A DNA stretch of 64,000 nt from WRMS01 sp038562165 (GTDB lineage: Bacteria; Bacillota; Peptococcia; DRI-13; UBA5745): positions 1-64,000 of the forward strand of contig JBCFAO010000013.1 of the NCBI GenBank assembly GCA_038562165.1, given 5' to 3'. The first letter of the stretch is position 1. Every line of letters starts with the position of its first letter. Shown piece after piece: positions 23,658 through 32,285 of this stretch. The notes under the pieces are model-generated. The model was not told the DNA's origin and made no database searches. It saw only the letters and a list, made by a program, of their open reading frames with translations. The position numbers and the translations under genes were made by a program.

Positions 23658-24371
23658 ATGGGCACCAGATGGCGAATCCCTGTACTTTTCAAGTCATACG
23701 GGCTAATCGTTACAAAAAAGAAGACCGCTTTACTACTATTATGTTGCGCTATCACTTTCTTTTTCTGTTCCCCTGCTTACGCAGATACTAAGGCTCCGGC
23801 CACGCCATATACCATCCTGCTTGATGACGGAAACAAAATCTTTCACATGACGCCTCTGGGCCAGGAAAATGAAGAGCAGCTAAAATCAGGCCTCTACTAC
23901 AATTCCGACCCGCTGATGAATATTTATTACATTCCTGAGGATGAGCGTTTCAACATTGATTATAGTTGGGGATACTTCCATAACGGAAATATTTTCTTTT
24001 CCCGTGACGGACTCCATTTCGCATATGTAGGCGTCGCCCACACCAAAGGATGGGGTGACCTAAAAGGAACAGCCATTGGATTTTATCAAAACGGGAATTT
24101 GGTAAAAAGCTATAGAGTAAAAGATTTGATAAAAGACCGGTCTAAAGTGACCTTTTCGGTATCTTCTGCCTGGTGGGAAGAATGGCAAAAGCGGGAATAT
24201 AATGAGCAGGAAAATACACTAACCGTGGCAACAAAGGACGGTCGTATTATTACCTTTGATATTACCACCGGAGATATTGTCCCTACTAAAGATGATGATA
24301 TGACAGTACCACCGGCGATAATCCTCATCGGCTCCATAGCGCTATTGGCTCTTGTAATGGCAGCGGCATAA
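23658..24371 (+). CDS. exported protein with C-terminal membrane anchor, unknown
   Basis: A 237-residue protein. An N-terminal signal sequence (TALLLLCCAITFFFCSPAYA) is followed by a soluble domain rich in Tyr and Trp with beta-type repeats (YTILLDDGNKIFHMTP, IFFSRDGLHFAYVG, LTVATKDGRIITFDITTGD) and a last hydrophobic helix (AIILIGSIALLALVMA). AAAGGAGGG precedes the ATG. The strand pattern recalls propeller-like extracellular proteins. No known family. It lies within the interval bounded by the two ssrA-type terminators and may be a passenger gene of that element. Confidence 0.65.
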   Translation: MGTRWRIPVLFKSYGLIVTKKKTALLLLCCAITFFFCSPAYADTKAPATPYTILLDDGNKIFHMTPLGQENEEQLKSGLYYNSDPLMNIYYIPEDERFNIDYSWGYFHNGNIFFSRDGLHFAYVGVAHTKGWGDLKGTAIGFYQNGNLVKSYRVKDLIKDRSKVTFSVSSAWWEEWQKREYNEQENTLTVATKDGRIITFDITTGDIVPTKDDDMTVPPAIILIGSIALLALVMAAA

Positions 24372-24438
24372 AAAGAAGTACCAGATATCAGCCCGTGATG
24401 AAATCGGCAATACCTTCATCGGCGATTCGTCTCCATCC

Positions 24439-24470
24439 AAAACCACTTTGATTATCTCAAGGTGGTTTTT
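24439..24470 (+). terminator. terminator whose stem is identical to the ssrA terminator
   Basis: AAAACCACTTTGA (24439-24451), loop TTATC, TCAAGGTGGTTTTT (24457-24470). Both arms are base-for-base those of 19455-19485; only the 5-base loop differs. Just upstream, GATTCGTCTCCATCC resembles a shortened tmRNA 3' end. Confidence 0.8.
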
Positions 24471-24510
24471 GTTTGAGACCTTTCCCCTCAATCCGCCCAT
24501 ACCGGGCACA

Positions 24511-24565
24511 CAAAAAAGAGGGTGCCTCTCATTGGCTTTTGAAAAACCAATTGGAAACACCCTCT
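24511..24565 (-). terminator. terminator of the CoADR-like gene
   Basis: AGAGGGTG (24517-24524) and CACCCTCT (24558-24565) form the outer stem, with ATTGG/CCAAT inside; the minus strand continues TTTTTTGTG. It lies 24 bases after the stop of the leftward gene. Confidence 0.8.
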
Positions 24566-24588
24566 TTGCGGCAACCTGAATTAGTGAA

Positions 24589-26289
24589 TTACGAAAAATT
24601 ATACTTGTTCATAATGGGAGTGCGGTGCTCTGTCTGGTCGTTAAAGTATTCAAACAGGTTAATGCCCAGATACGAACCGCTGATATTGATGACGTTGCGA
24701 TATCCGTTGCCCTGCAAACAGCATATGGCGTAATAGCTGCGCTGGCTGGAGCGGCAGTGGATATAAACCGGCTGGTCCCGGGGAATTTCATCCATGCGCT
24801 CCCTTAGTTGAGAAAGCGGGATGTTGCGGGCGCCGTTCAGGTGCCCTGCGGCATATTCCCCCGGCTCCCGGACGTCCACAATGAACGCGCCGGACTCCAC
24901 CAGCTCCCGCACTTGATTCACAGGCACCTGCCGGTACCGGCCATAGAGAATGTTCAGGCCAACGAAAGCTCCTTGATTTACAATATCCTTTGCCGTGCCG
25001 AACACCGGCGAATAGCAGAGCTCCAGCTCCTTCAAATCCTCCAAAGTGCCGTTCATGGTAATCATAGTGGCGATCACGTCGATACGCTTGTCAACAGCGC
25101 CTTTGCCGATGGCCTGGGCCCCCAGAATTCTTCCGGTGGGCACCTCGAATACCAGTTTAAACGCCATGTGATGACTTCCCGGCATCAAGCTGACCTTGTC
25201 CGGCGGGAAAAGAAGCACCGAATCAAAACTGTATCCCGCTTTTGCCGCCGCCTTCTCGCTTAGTCCCGTAGATGCGGCATTCTGCTCGAATATGCGCACG
25301 CAGGAGGAACCGATATATCCTTTGTTGTTGTGGGGGATGCCATACATATGATCGGCGGCTGCCCGGGCCTGCCGCTGGGCGGGGCCGGCCAAAGCAAGAC
25401 GTCCATATGTTTTCGTCATAGCATTGAATATCTCAACGGCGTCGCCTACGGCGTAGATATCCGGATCGCTGGTTTGATAATTGTGGTTCACCCGGATTCC
25501 CCGGGTCTCGCCGATTTCCAGCCCTGCCTTTTGGGCCAGGCCGGTTTCGGGGGCCACGCCCACGGACATCACAACCGCGTCCGCCGGGATCTCAAAGGAG
25601 CCCCCGTCCTTTTGGACCGTTACTATGCCATCCCCAATCCCGGTCAGAGTGCTCTTCAGGAAGAGGTCTACGCCGTGATCCATCAGTTCCTTGTGCAGTA
25701 TCTGGACCATATCATAATCAAAGGGAGCCATGATCTGGTCCAGTCCTTCCACCAGCCTGACCTTCTTTCCGGCCTCGCAAAGATTTTCTGCCGTCTCGAC
25801 GCCGATAAAGCCGCCGCCCACAACCACTACGTTCTGAACGCCGGGCTTATCCAGATAGCTCTTGAGCCTGCGGATGTCGGAAACGTTCCGGATGGTGAAG
25901 ACGTTTTCCCTGTCAATGCCCACAATGCTCTTAGGCAGGATGGGATTGGCGCCGGGAGAGAGAAGCAGCTTATCATAGCTCTCCTCATAGGTCTCCCCCG
26001 TCAAGGTATCCTTAACAACGACCCTCTTTTGATCACCCTTGATCTCGATTACTTCGCTATTGGTACGGGCGTCAATATCATGCTGCTTTTTGAATTTGTC
26101 CGGACTCATCAGCACAAGGCTTTCGCTGTCTTCCACCGTACCGCTCAGATGGTAGGGCAAACAACAGTTGGAAAACGCCACGTGCTCGCCCCGCTCAAAT
26201 ATGACAATTTCCGCCTTTGCGTCGATCCGTCTGACCCGGGCCGCCGCAGATGCTCCGCCGGCGACTCCGCCTACAACAACCAGTTTCAT
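24589..26289 (-). CDS. CoA-disulfide reductase-like flavoprotein with rhodanese domain
   Basis: Pyridine nucleotide-disulfide oxidoreductase of 566 residues. FAD motif GGVAGGASAAARVRR is at the N-terminus, the single redox cysteine is C42 in FSNCCLPY (relatives have NCGLPY, so the following Gly is replaced by a second Cys), NAD motif VVVGGGFIGVETA follows. Residues from about 455 form a rhodanese domain (VDVREPGEYAAGHLNGARNIP) with the active cysteine C512 in CRSSQRS. Such fusions handle CoA persulfides or polysulfide, or act as NADH oxidases in anaerobes. It is a single-gene unit with its own terminator. Confidence 0.88.
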   Translation of the reverse strand: MKLVVVGGVAGGASAAARVRRIDAKAEIVIFERGEHVAFSNCCLPYHLSGTVEDSESLVLMSPDKFKKQHDIDARTNSEVIEIKGDQKRVVVKDTLTGETYEESYDKLLLSPGANPILPKSIVGIDRENVFTIRNVSDIRRLKSYLDKPGVQNVVVVGGGFIGVETAENLCEAGKKVRLVEGLDQIMAPFDYDMVQILHKELMDHGVDLFLKSTLTGIGDGIVTVQKDGGSFEIPADAVVMSVGVAPETGLAQKAGLEIGETRGIRVNHNYQTSDPDIYAVGDAVEIFNAMTKTYGRLALAGPAQRQARAAADHMYGIPHNNKGYIGSSCVRIFEQNAASTGLSEKAAAKAGYSFDSVLLFPPDKVSLMPGSHHMAFKLVFEVPTGRILGAQAIGKGAVDKRIDVIATMITMNGTLEDLKELELCYSPVFGTAKDIVNQGAFVGLNILYGRYRQVPVNQVRELVESGAFIVDVREPGEYAAGHLNGARNIPLSQLRERMDEIPRDQPVYIHCRSSQRSYYAICCLQGNGYRNVINISGSYLGINLFEYFNDQTEHRTPIMNKYNFS

Positions 26290-26512
26290 TTGGTATCCTT
26301 CTTTCCTTGCTATGTATTACAGATTCGCTTTAACCTCTGTTTTACCTTTGCCCTCTGCATAGGGATAATATACCAAAATAAAAACCGGGGCACAAGCTAT
26401 TATTGATAATTCTTACGACAAGAGCATGAGTAAACATCTTGTCCTGACAATCCTCTCTTTTCGCTTATACGATGATTTTCTTGCAGGCGATATTCCAATT
26501 GGTATTGTTGCC

Positions 26513-27853
26513 TCAGGGCTGGTTGACCATACCGGTAAACAGCACCTGGCTTCCTCCGTCATACGTGTAACCGTACAGCACGAAAACAAAAGGTTTATTG
26601 CAAATCATCTCAAAAGGCTCCGTAGGCATCGGCATGGAAGTAGTCCCCGCCATCATCACCGTCACAGCAGCCGCGGTGGTGCCTTTTTCGTCCACCTGGA
26701 TCAAGGCTTTATGGGCGGCGTCGGAAAGCCAAACCGGAATATTCTCCTCCAGCAAACCGCCGGTAAGATGGGCAGCCTCCCGGTCAAACAGCGGTACGCC
26801 GAGAGTCTTAAGAACATCCTTTAACTGGCTGATGCTGCTTTCTATAGAAAACCTGGGCAGCAAAAGTTTGCCCGTAGACCGGGAAGCGTTTTGCTGTATC
26901 TTTTCAAAATACTCTAGGGTCATCCCGCTCAACAGGCCTTGGGCATCACCGTCTTTGGGCAGCAGAATATACATGCCGCCGCCGGTTTTAAAGGAAAGAG
27001 GCAGAGCTTGAATTTCATCATCCTCATAATAGGTCAGCTCATCTCCCTGCCGCAGCATATAAGAAGCTTCGGTTTCCCCTCCCGGAGAATAAAACACGTC
27101 TTCTTCCGTCTGGTCAGGATCAAACTCCCAGTGCCAGCGGTCGGAAAAATAAATGGCGTTAGCCAGGGCGGCTACCGTATCCTCATCAAATTTTTCTACA
27201 ATACTGGGGATCAGGCCCTCCGTATTTTCGCTGGCCCATTGGTTTACCGCTGCAACGGCATCCGGAGATTGAAAGTTCACATTCATCACATTGCCCCGAA
27301 AATAATCCATAAACAACTGGGCAAAATCCTGCTTCAACGTTACATTATTGCCTACAAAAATAGCATTGGCAATTTTCAGGGGATTATGAAATTCCTCGCC
27401 GTATTCTTTGGCCGTCTCTATTTCTCTTTGTTTTGTCAAATCATGAAGCATTCGAGAAACGGCATGGTTCAAATCCTCTTCGCTGATGCCTGCTGTCTCC
27501 AAAGCTTCAAGCAGCCCGGGCTTAGCGGCGTCATCGGCAGCATTGACTAAAGCCGCCAAGGGCAGCCATACGGAATAAGGGGAGCTGACCAGGTTTTCGG
27601 CGCCGGCCTCTTTAGCCAAAAGAGAGCCCAGCTTGAAAGCAAAACGGTTGGCGCCTTGGGCCACGGCAGCAGCCTGCTCATCTTCCTGCCCATAAACGGG
27701 AGTTTCCAATTTCCGTGTCTCTACCGAGGCAATATTCACCAAACCGGCATCCGTCTTTTCTGTAATATCCGCTTGCGGCTGGCCACAGCCGGAGAACCCG
27801 GCCAACGTAAACAATAGCATCAAAGTCAAAGCAAAATACTTGTCTGCTTTCAT
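26513..27853 (-). CDS. serpin-type protease inhibitor lipoprotein
   Basis: A 446-residue serpin, uncommon in bacteria. A lipoprotein signal peptide ends LAGFSGCG. The fold is recognised by NLVSSPYSVWLPLAAL, ANAIYFSDRWHWEFD and the C-terminal NKPFVFVLYGYTYDGGSQVLF. The reactive loop begins EKGTTAAAVT (390 onward), the small-residue hinge expected of inhibitory serpins. Counting from the hinge places P1-P1' near Thr-Ser in AGTTSMPMP, but the loop is about five residues longer than in antitrypsin, so the bait residue is uncertain. It would be tethered outside the cell to block an attacking protease. Confidence 0.9.
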   Translation of the reverse strand: MKADKYFALTLMLLFTLAGFSGCGQPQADITEKTDAGLVNIASVETRKLETPVYGQEDEQAAAVAQGANRFAFKLGSLLAKEAGAENLVSSPYSVWLPLAALVNAADDAAKPGLLEALETAGISEEDLNHAVSRMLHDLTKQREIETAKEYGEEFHNPLKIANAIFVGNNVTLKQDFAQLFMDYFRGNVMNVNFQSPDAVAAVNQWASENTEGLIPSIVEKFDEDTVAALANAIYFSDRWHWEFDPDQTEEDVFYSPGGETEASYMLRQGDELTYYEDDEIQALPLSFKTGGGMYILLPKDGDAQGLLSGMTLEYFEKIQQNASRSTGKLLLPRFSIESSISQLKDVLKTLGVPLFDREAAHLTGGLLEENIPVWLSDAAHKALIQVDEKGTTAAAVTVMMAGTTSMPMPTEPFEMICNKPFVFVLYGYTYDGGSQVLFTGMVNQP

Positions 27854-28092
27854 ATTTCCACTCTCCTTTATCGCCTTGCAGCGCTTTAGCCCGCTTGGCT
27901 TTTTTCTTATATTGACGCAATCAGGGCTGATTATGTTCCCGCTTTATCATCTCTATGTCCCACTCTGTCCATATCTAATATAAATTTTTTGTCCATTTTA
28001 CTATGTACAAAAATGGGTTATGCTAATTGCATCACAAGCTGAATTACTGCATTACTTAAATTATCTCATTCATATCTCAGGAGGGTTTTCTC

Positions 28093-28611
28093 ATGAACAG
28101 CGTTCCCGCTACCGGCCAATCCACTCTTAAAATGCTGGTCATCAACGGCTTGGCTATTGCCTTGGTGCTTGTCACCGCTATGTTTATTCATATCCGTGTC
28201 CCCATCGCCGGCGTAGGCGGCATGATTCATTTAGGCGATTTGCCTTTATTTATCTTCGCTCTTCTCTACGGCAAGAGAACCGGCGCTTTGGCCGGCGCCT
28301 TCGGCCTGGCTCTCTTTGACCTGTTTTCCGGCTGGACGCTGTGGGCCCCATTTTCTTTCGTCATTGCCGGCGCTGTAGGCTTTACCGTAGGTTATTTTGC
28401 CGAAAAAAATCTGGAAAACCGGCTTGGCTCTTATGCCCTTTCCATTTTCGCCGCTAATTTAATCACTATCGGCGGCTATTATTTGGTCGAAGGCATTCTT
28501 TACGGCAACTGGCTTGCCCCCGCCGGCTCCATCCCCGTCAACTTCCTGCAAGTCACTCTGGCCGCCATTTTAGCGCTGCCTTTAGCCAAACGGTTAAAAA
28601 ATCTGGTTTAA
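28093..28611 (+). CDS. ECF transporter substrate-binding (S) component
   Basis: A 172-residue membrane protein with about six helices. GGMIHLGDLPLFIFALLYG followed by KRTGALAGAFGLALFDLFSG is the pattern of the S-component family that takes up vitamins or precursors. GGAGGG precedes the ATG. No energising ATPase or T subunit is nearby, so it must use a shared module elsewhere. I see no riboswitch in the 239-base upstream gap, which would have indicated the vitamin. Confidence 0.82.
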   Translation: MNSVPATGQSTLKMLVINGLAIALVLVTAMFIHIRVPIAGVGGMIHLGDLPLFIFALLYGKRTGALAGAFGLALFDLFSGWTLWAPFSFVIAGAVGFTVGYFAEKNLENRLGSYALSIFAANLITIGGYYLVEGILYGNWLAPAGSIPVNFLQVTLAAILALPLAKRLKNLV

Positions 28612-28624
28612 TAGAATAAGACCT

Positions 28625-28663
28625 CCTGTCTCAGATCACAATATAACGAGAGACAGGCTTTAA
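28625..28663 (+). terminator. terminator after the ECF gene
   Basis: CCTGTCTC (28625-28632) pairs with GAGACAGG (28650-28657), followed by CTTTAAT. Moderate strength. Confidence 0.6.
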
Positions 28664-28707
28664 TGCCTGATCTATAACAACCATTGATCAAACAGGAGGA
28701 AACGTAT

Positions 28708-28998
28708 ATGAATGAATCCATGGGCTCTTCCCTGGCCATGAACGCCCTTAGCGACATCCCTACGCCTTTGCCGGACGCTAAAGAAATTACCGCTCTGGTT
28801 AAAGAAGGGGGACGGGTTACCGGCTATCATCTTTCCGACGGCCAGATTTTGGATAAAACTCAGGCTGTGGCTTTGGCCAGGCAAGGAGGCATCCGCGGTG
28901 TAGGCATTGCCTCCCGCAAAGGCAATGAATATCTCAAATCTCTGCCCGACGGCAGGGAAGGCAATAACCTGGGCAATCTGCCCTCCGTAACTCATTAA
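28708..28998 (+). CDS. DUF3892 family protein
   Basis: A 96-residue protein starting MNESMGSSLAMNAL; the ATG at 28708 follows GGAGGA by 7 bases. The core EITALVKEGGRVTGYHLSDG then QILDKTQAVALARQGGI and GVGIASRKGNEYLKSLPD is the DUF3892 pattern. Function of the family is unknown. It has terminators on both sides and is probably transcribed alone. Confidence 0.82.
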   Translation: MNESMGSSLAMNALSDIPTPLPDAKEITALVKEGGRVTGYHLSDGQILDKTQAVALARQGGIRGVGIASRKGNEYLKSLPDGREGNNLGNLPSVTH

Positions 28999-29037
28999 TC
29001 CGTATCGCAGCCCACTCCACTCCGGGCACATTGAAGG

Positions 29038-29079
29038 AAAAGAGCCTCTCCCTTTAAGGAATGAGGCTCTTTTTATTTT
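29038..29079. terminator. bidirectional terminator
   Basis: AAAGAGCCT and AGGCTCTTTT pair (29039-29073), flanked by A-run and T-run. It separates the DUF3892 gene from the convergent YyaL-type gene. Confidence 0.8.
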
Positions 29080-29088
29080 ACCCTTTTT

Positions 29089-31500
29089 CTAATGGCGAAG
29101 ATCATCCAGTTTGCCTGCTAATTCCTCCAGGCTATGGCAGGGGGGCTGACACTCTTTGCCGCTGCAAAGATAGAAACCTGCCAGCTCCGCCAAGGGATAA
29201 TCCTTGCTGAAGGGGGCTATTTCTCCCAAGGTATTCTCCTCAGCCCGCTCCTTTACCAATACCGTCAGCTCGGGCCGGAAGCGCCGGTTCAATATGGCCT
29301 TCAGCCTTTGCTCCAAAGGCAGGGCAATATCGCTCTCCCCTTTTTTTGCCGGCAAGGTGCAAATCAGCTCCTGTTCCGGATATAGCTCCAGCATTAAAGG
29401 AATCAGGTAGAAGCAATGGCCGGCGGGATAACCGGCGGCGGCGCCGGCAAAGGCTTCGATCTGCTCATCAAATTTATCCCGCAGCTCTTGACGGCCGGTA
29501 AGCCGGGCCAGGCGCAGCAGGTTGAGAGCCGCCACTGAATTGCCTGCGGGCATAGCTCCGTCATAAAAAGGTTTGGGACGGCTGATCAGCTTCTCGCCTT
29601 GGGAGGACGTCATATAAAAGCCGCCCCTTTCCTCATCCCAAAACTCCCGGATCAGGATATCATTGAGCTCCAGGGCCCTTTCCAGCCAAACCAGCTCAAA
29701 GGTGGCCGCATACATTTCCATCTGGGCCCAGATCAGGAAGCTGTAATCATCCAGCAAACCTTGGCCTTGGCCGGCAGCGGCGGCGGACGGGCCCTCCTCC
29801 CCTTTATGGTAGCTTACCAGGAGCCGGCCCTGGGGACTAAAAAGCTTTTCCTCTACAAAAACCAAGGTCTTTCTGGCTGCCTCTAAATAATGATTCCAGC
29901 CAAAGGCCTGGTAAGCTTTAATTAAAGCTGCCGCCATTAAACCATTCCAGGCCGTCAATATTTTGTCGTCTAAATGCAGCTCCATCCGGTCCAGCCGGTA
30001 GGCGTAAACCTGTTGAGCCAGCCATTGGATCAGGGGATTGGTGCCATCGGCAGAAGCGCTGCCCCAGCCGTCAATAGGCCAAGGTTCTTTTTCGCCGGCT
30101 GCAACCCCGGCTTTAGCTCCGGCCCCGGCTTTAGCTCCAGTCTCAGCTTTGGCATCAGGCGAAGAGCTGCGGCTGCTTTCGCCCTCTTTCTCCGCCTCCC
30201 GTTCCTTCAGCCATTCCTTCAATTGGTCAAACTCCGGATTGCCGATGAGGTTGGGAATGTTTTTGCCCTCAAAATTGCCTTTTTCCGTAATGTCGAAGTA
30301 CCAGTTGAAGTACTCCCCATCTTCTTTGCCCAATAACTCCAAAATCTCCGCCGGAGTGAAAACGTAATACTTGCCCTCCTCACCCTGGCTGTCCGCATCC
30401 TGAGCGGAGAAGAAACCGCCCTCTGCCGCTCCCAGCTCCCGCAAGGCATAATCAAGGGTTTTGCAAGCAATAACCTTATATAAGGGCCGCTTGGTAATCT
30501 GCCAGGCCTCGGTATAAACCATAGCCAGCAGGGCATTATCATAAAGCATTTTTTCAAAATGGGGCGCCAGCCATTGCCGGTCTGTGGAATAGCGGGAAAA
30601 GCCAAAGCCGATATGGTCAAAGATACCGCCCCGGTACATTTGCTCCAGGGTCTTTTCCACCATGGCCAGGGCTTCTTCGTCTTTAGTAAAGTGGTGATAA
30701 TGCAGCAGGAAAAGCAGCTGCGAAGGGCAAGGAAATTTAGGGGGCGGGCCAAAGCCTCCCCATTGCGCATCAAAGCTTTGCTTCAATTGCTCATAGGCGG
30801 TTTTGATCATTTCCCCTTCATCATTGTTCAAAAAATCCCGGGGCGAAGGGTCATAATATCCTGCCGGCTCATTGCCCTCCTGCCCGGCTTTGCCGAGAAT
30901 CTGCTCCGCCGCCATTTGGCGAAAGCGCTGCTGCCAATTGTCCCGGACCTTGCTTGGGGCCTTGCTCTGACTCTTGACCTGTTCCCGCTCCTGCAAAATT
31001 TCCGTCCACTGCCGGCTGACTTCCTCCACGTGCTGCCGGTTTTCCCGCCAATGTTCCGCCAGGGAATCCAGGATATCCAATAAGCCCGGCATACCGTGGC
31101 GGCTCTTTTTGGGGAAATAGGTTCCCACATAAAAAGGCTTCTGCTCCGGCGTCATCACCACGGTCAGAGGCCAGCCGCCCTGTCCTGTGATCATCTGGCA
31201 GATGTTCATATAGACTTCGTCTACATCCGGCCGGACCTCCCGGTCCACTTTCACCGGCATAAAGTCACGGTTTAGCCTCTCGGCCACTTCCTGATCCTCA
31301 AAGGATTCGTGAGCCATTACATGGCACCAGTGACAAGTGGAATAGCCGATGCTCAAAAAGACCGGCTTATCTTCTTCCTTCGCTTTTTGGAAAGCTTCTT
31401 CTCCCCAGGGATACCAGTCCACGGGGTTGTAAGCATGCTGGAGCAAATAAGGGGATTTTTCATTTGCCAATCTATTGGGCACTTTCTTCTCTGATAACAT
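29089..31500 (-). CDS. thioredoxin-domain protein, YyaL/DUF255 family
   Basis: An 803-residue protein. Residues 1-165 are the DUF255 thioredoxin-like domain (ANEKSPYLLQHAYNPVDWYP) with C56-H-W-C59; the rest is an alpha/alpha toroid similar to sugar epimerases (FGFSRYSTDRQWLAPHFEKML, DDKILTAWNGLMAAAL). It is about 100 residues longer than usual because of a Ser/Ala/Gly/Lys-rich insert near 440-495. Function of the family is not established. Transcribed alone. Confidence 0.88.
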   Translation of the reverse strand: MLSEKKVPNRLANEKSPYLLQHAYNPVDWYPWGEEAFQKAKEEDKPVFLSIGYSTCHWCHVMAHESFEDQEVAERLNRDFMPVKVDREVRPDVDEVYMNICQMITGQGGWPLTVVMTPEQKPFYVGTYFPKKSRHGMPGLLDILDSLAEHWRENRQHVEEVSRQWTEILQEREQVKSQSKAPSKVRDNWQQRFRQMAAEQILGKAGQEGNEPAGYYDPSPRDFLNNDEGEMIKTAYEQLKQSFDAQWGGFGPPPKFPCPSQLLFLLHYHHFTKDEEALAMVEKTLEQMYRGGIFDHIGFGFSRYSTDRQWLAPHFEKMLYDNALLAMVYTEAWQITKRPLYKVIACKTLDYALRELGAAEGGFFSAQDADSQGEEGKYYVFTPAEILELLGKEDGEYFNWYFDITEKGNFEGKNIPNLIGNPEFDQLKEWLKEREAEKEGESSRSSSPDAKAETGAKAGAGAKAGVAAGEKEPWPIDGWGSASADGTNPLIQWLAQQVYAYRLDRMELHLDDKILTAWNGLMAAALIKAYQAFGWNHYLEAARKTLVFVEEKLFSPQGRLLVSYHKGEEGPSAAAAGQGQGLLDDYSFLIWAQMEMYAATFELVWLERALELNDILIREFWDEERGGFYMTSSQGEKLISRPKPFYDGAMPAGNSVAALNLLRLARLTGRQELRDKFDEQIEAFAGAAAGYPAGHCFYLIPLMLELYPEQELICTLPAKKGESDIALPLEQRLKAILNRRFRPELTVLVKERAEENTLGEIAPFSKDYPLAELAGFYLCSGKECQPPCHSLEELAGKLDDLRH

Positions 31501-31601
31501 AGGACATCACCTTCTATCTGAAATCGGTCTTAATTGAATAGTATCTCTATCCCTTAAACAAATAATACCGTTTGATGATGTCCTTGTACAGATTGTTGCG
31601 A

Positions 31602-32279
31602 TCAGGAAGTTAAATAACGCTCAAATTTCAAAATACTTTCTTTCGTACCCACAACGGCGATCAAGTCCTCTGTTTTTAGCTGCAGGCCAGGCATGATTTC
31701 CACAATGGTTTCATTGTCCCTGACAATGGCAATGATGTTAAGACCAAACCTTTTGCGAAATTCCAGTTCAAGAATGGTTTTTCCCTGTAGTTTATTGGAC
31801 AATCTGATCTCTGAAATCGCGTATTGATCGGAAAGGTCAATATAATCCATGGCCCGGGGTCTTATCAGCGTATTGGCAAGACGGACAGCCCGGTCCCGCT
31901 CAGGGTAAACCACTTCCGCCCCAATCTTCTGTAAAACTCTGCCGTGCTCCGCACTGATGGCTTTGGCAATGACCCGGGGCACACCCAGCTCAATCACGTT
32001 GAGGGTTGTCAGGATACTGGCTTCCACATGTTCGCCAATACAGACGATGACAGTGCCGCAATTCTGTATTCCGGCCTCTTCTAATGTTGCTTTGTCCGGT
32101 TGGGTGATAACAAAGGCTTGCTGTACCTTGTCTTGAATTTGTCTGACTTTGCTCTCATTGTTATCAAGCACCAAAACTTCCTTGCCATTGTCGGCAAGTA
32201 TCTCCGCCAGGGAAAATCCAAAACGGCCCAGCCCGATGACGCCGAAAGCAATGGTCGATTTATAATCCGCCATGTTCAT
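31602..32279 (-). CDS. ktrA: potassium channel gating subunit KtrA
   Basis: Cytoplasmic RCK protein that gates KtrB. The Rossmann motif GVIGLGRFG is at 13-21, followed by an RCK_N domain and, from about 140, an RCK_C domain (LQGKTILELEFRKRFGLNIIAIVRD). The 225-residue length is standard. It follows ktrB by 6 bases in the same operon. Confidence 0.9.
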   Translation of the reverse strand: MNMADYKSTIAFGVIGLGRFGFSLAEILADNGKEVLVLDNNESKVRQIQDKVQQAFVITQPDKATLEEAGIQNCGTVIVCIGEHVEASILTTLNVIELGVPRVIAKAISAEHGRVLQKIGAEVVYPERDRAVRLANTLIRPRAMDYIDLSDQYAISEIRLSNKLQGKTILELEFRKRFGLNIIAIVRDNETIVEIMPGLQLKTEDLIAVVGTKESILKFERYLTS

Positions 32280-32285
32280 TCTCTC

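Noticed and set aside
27854..28092. Possible vitamin riboswitch before the ECF S component
   Set aside because: No TPP, FMN, cobalamin, preQ1 or folate riboswitch consensus blocks could be found; upstream bases are AT-rich and unstructured.
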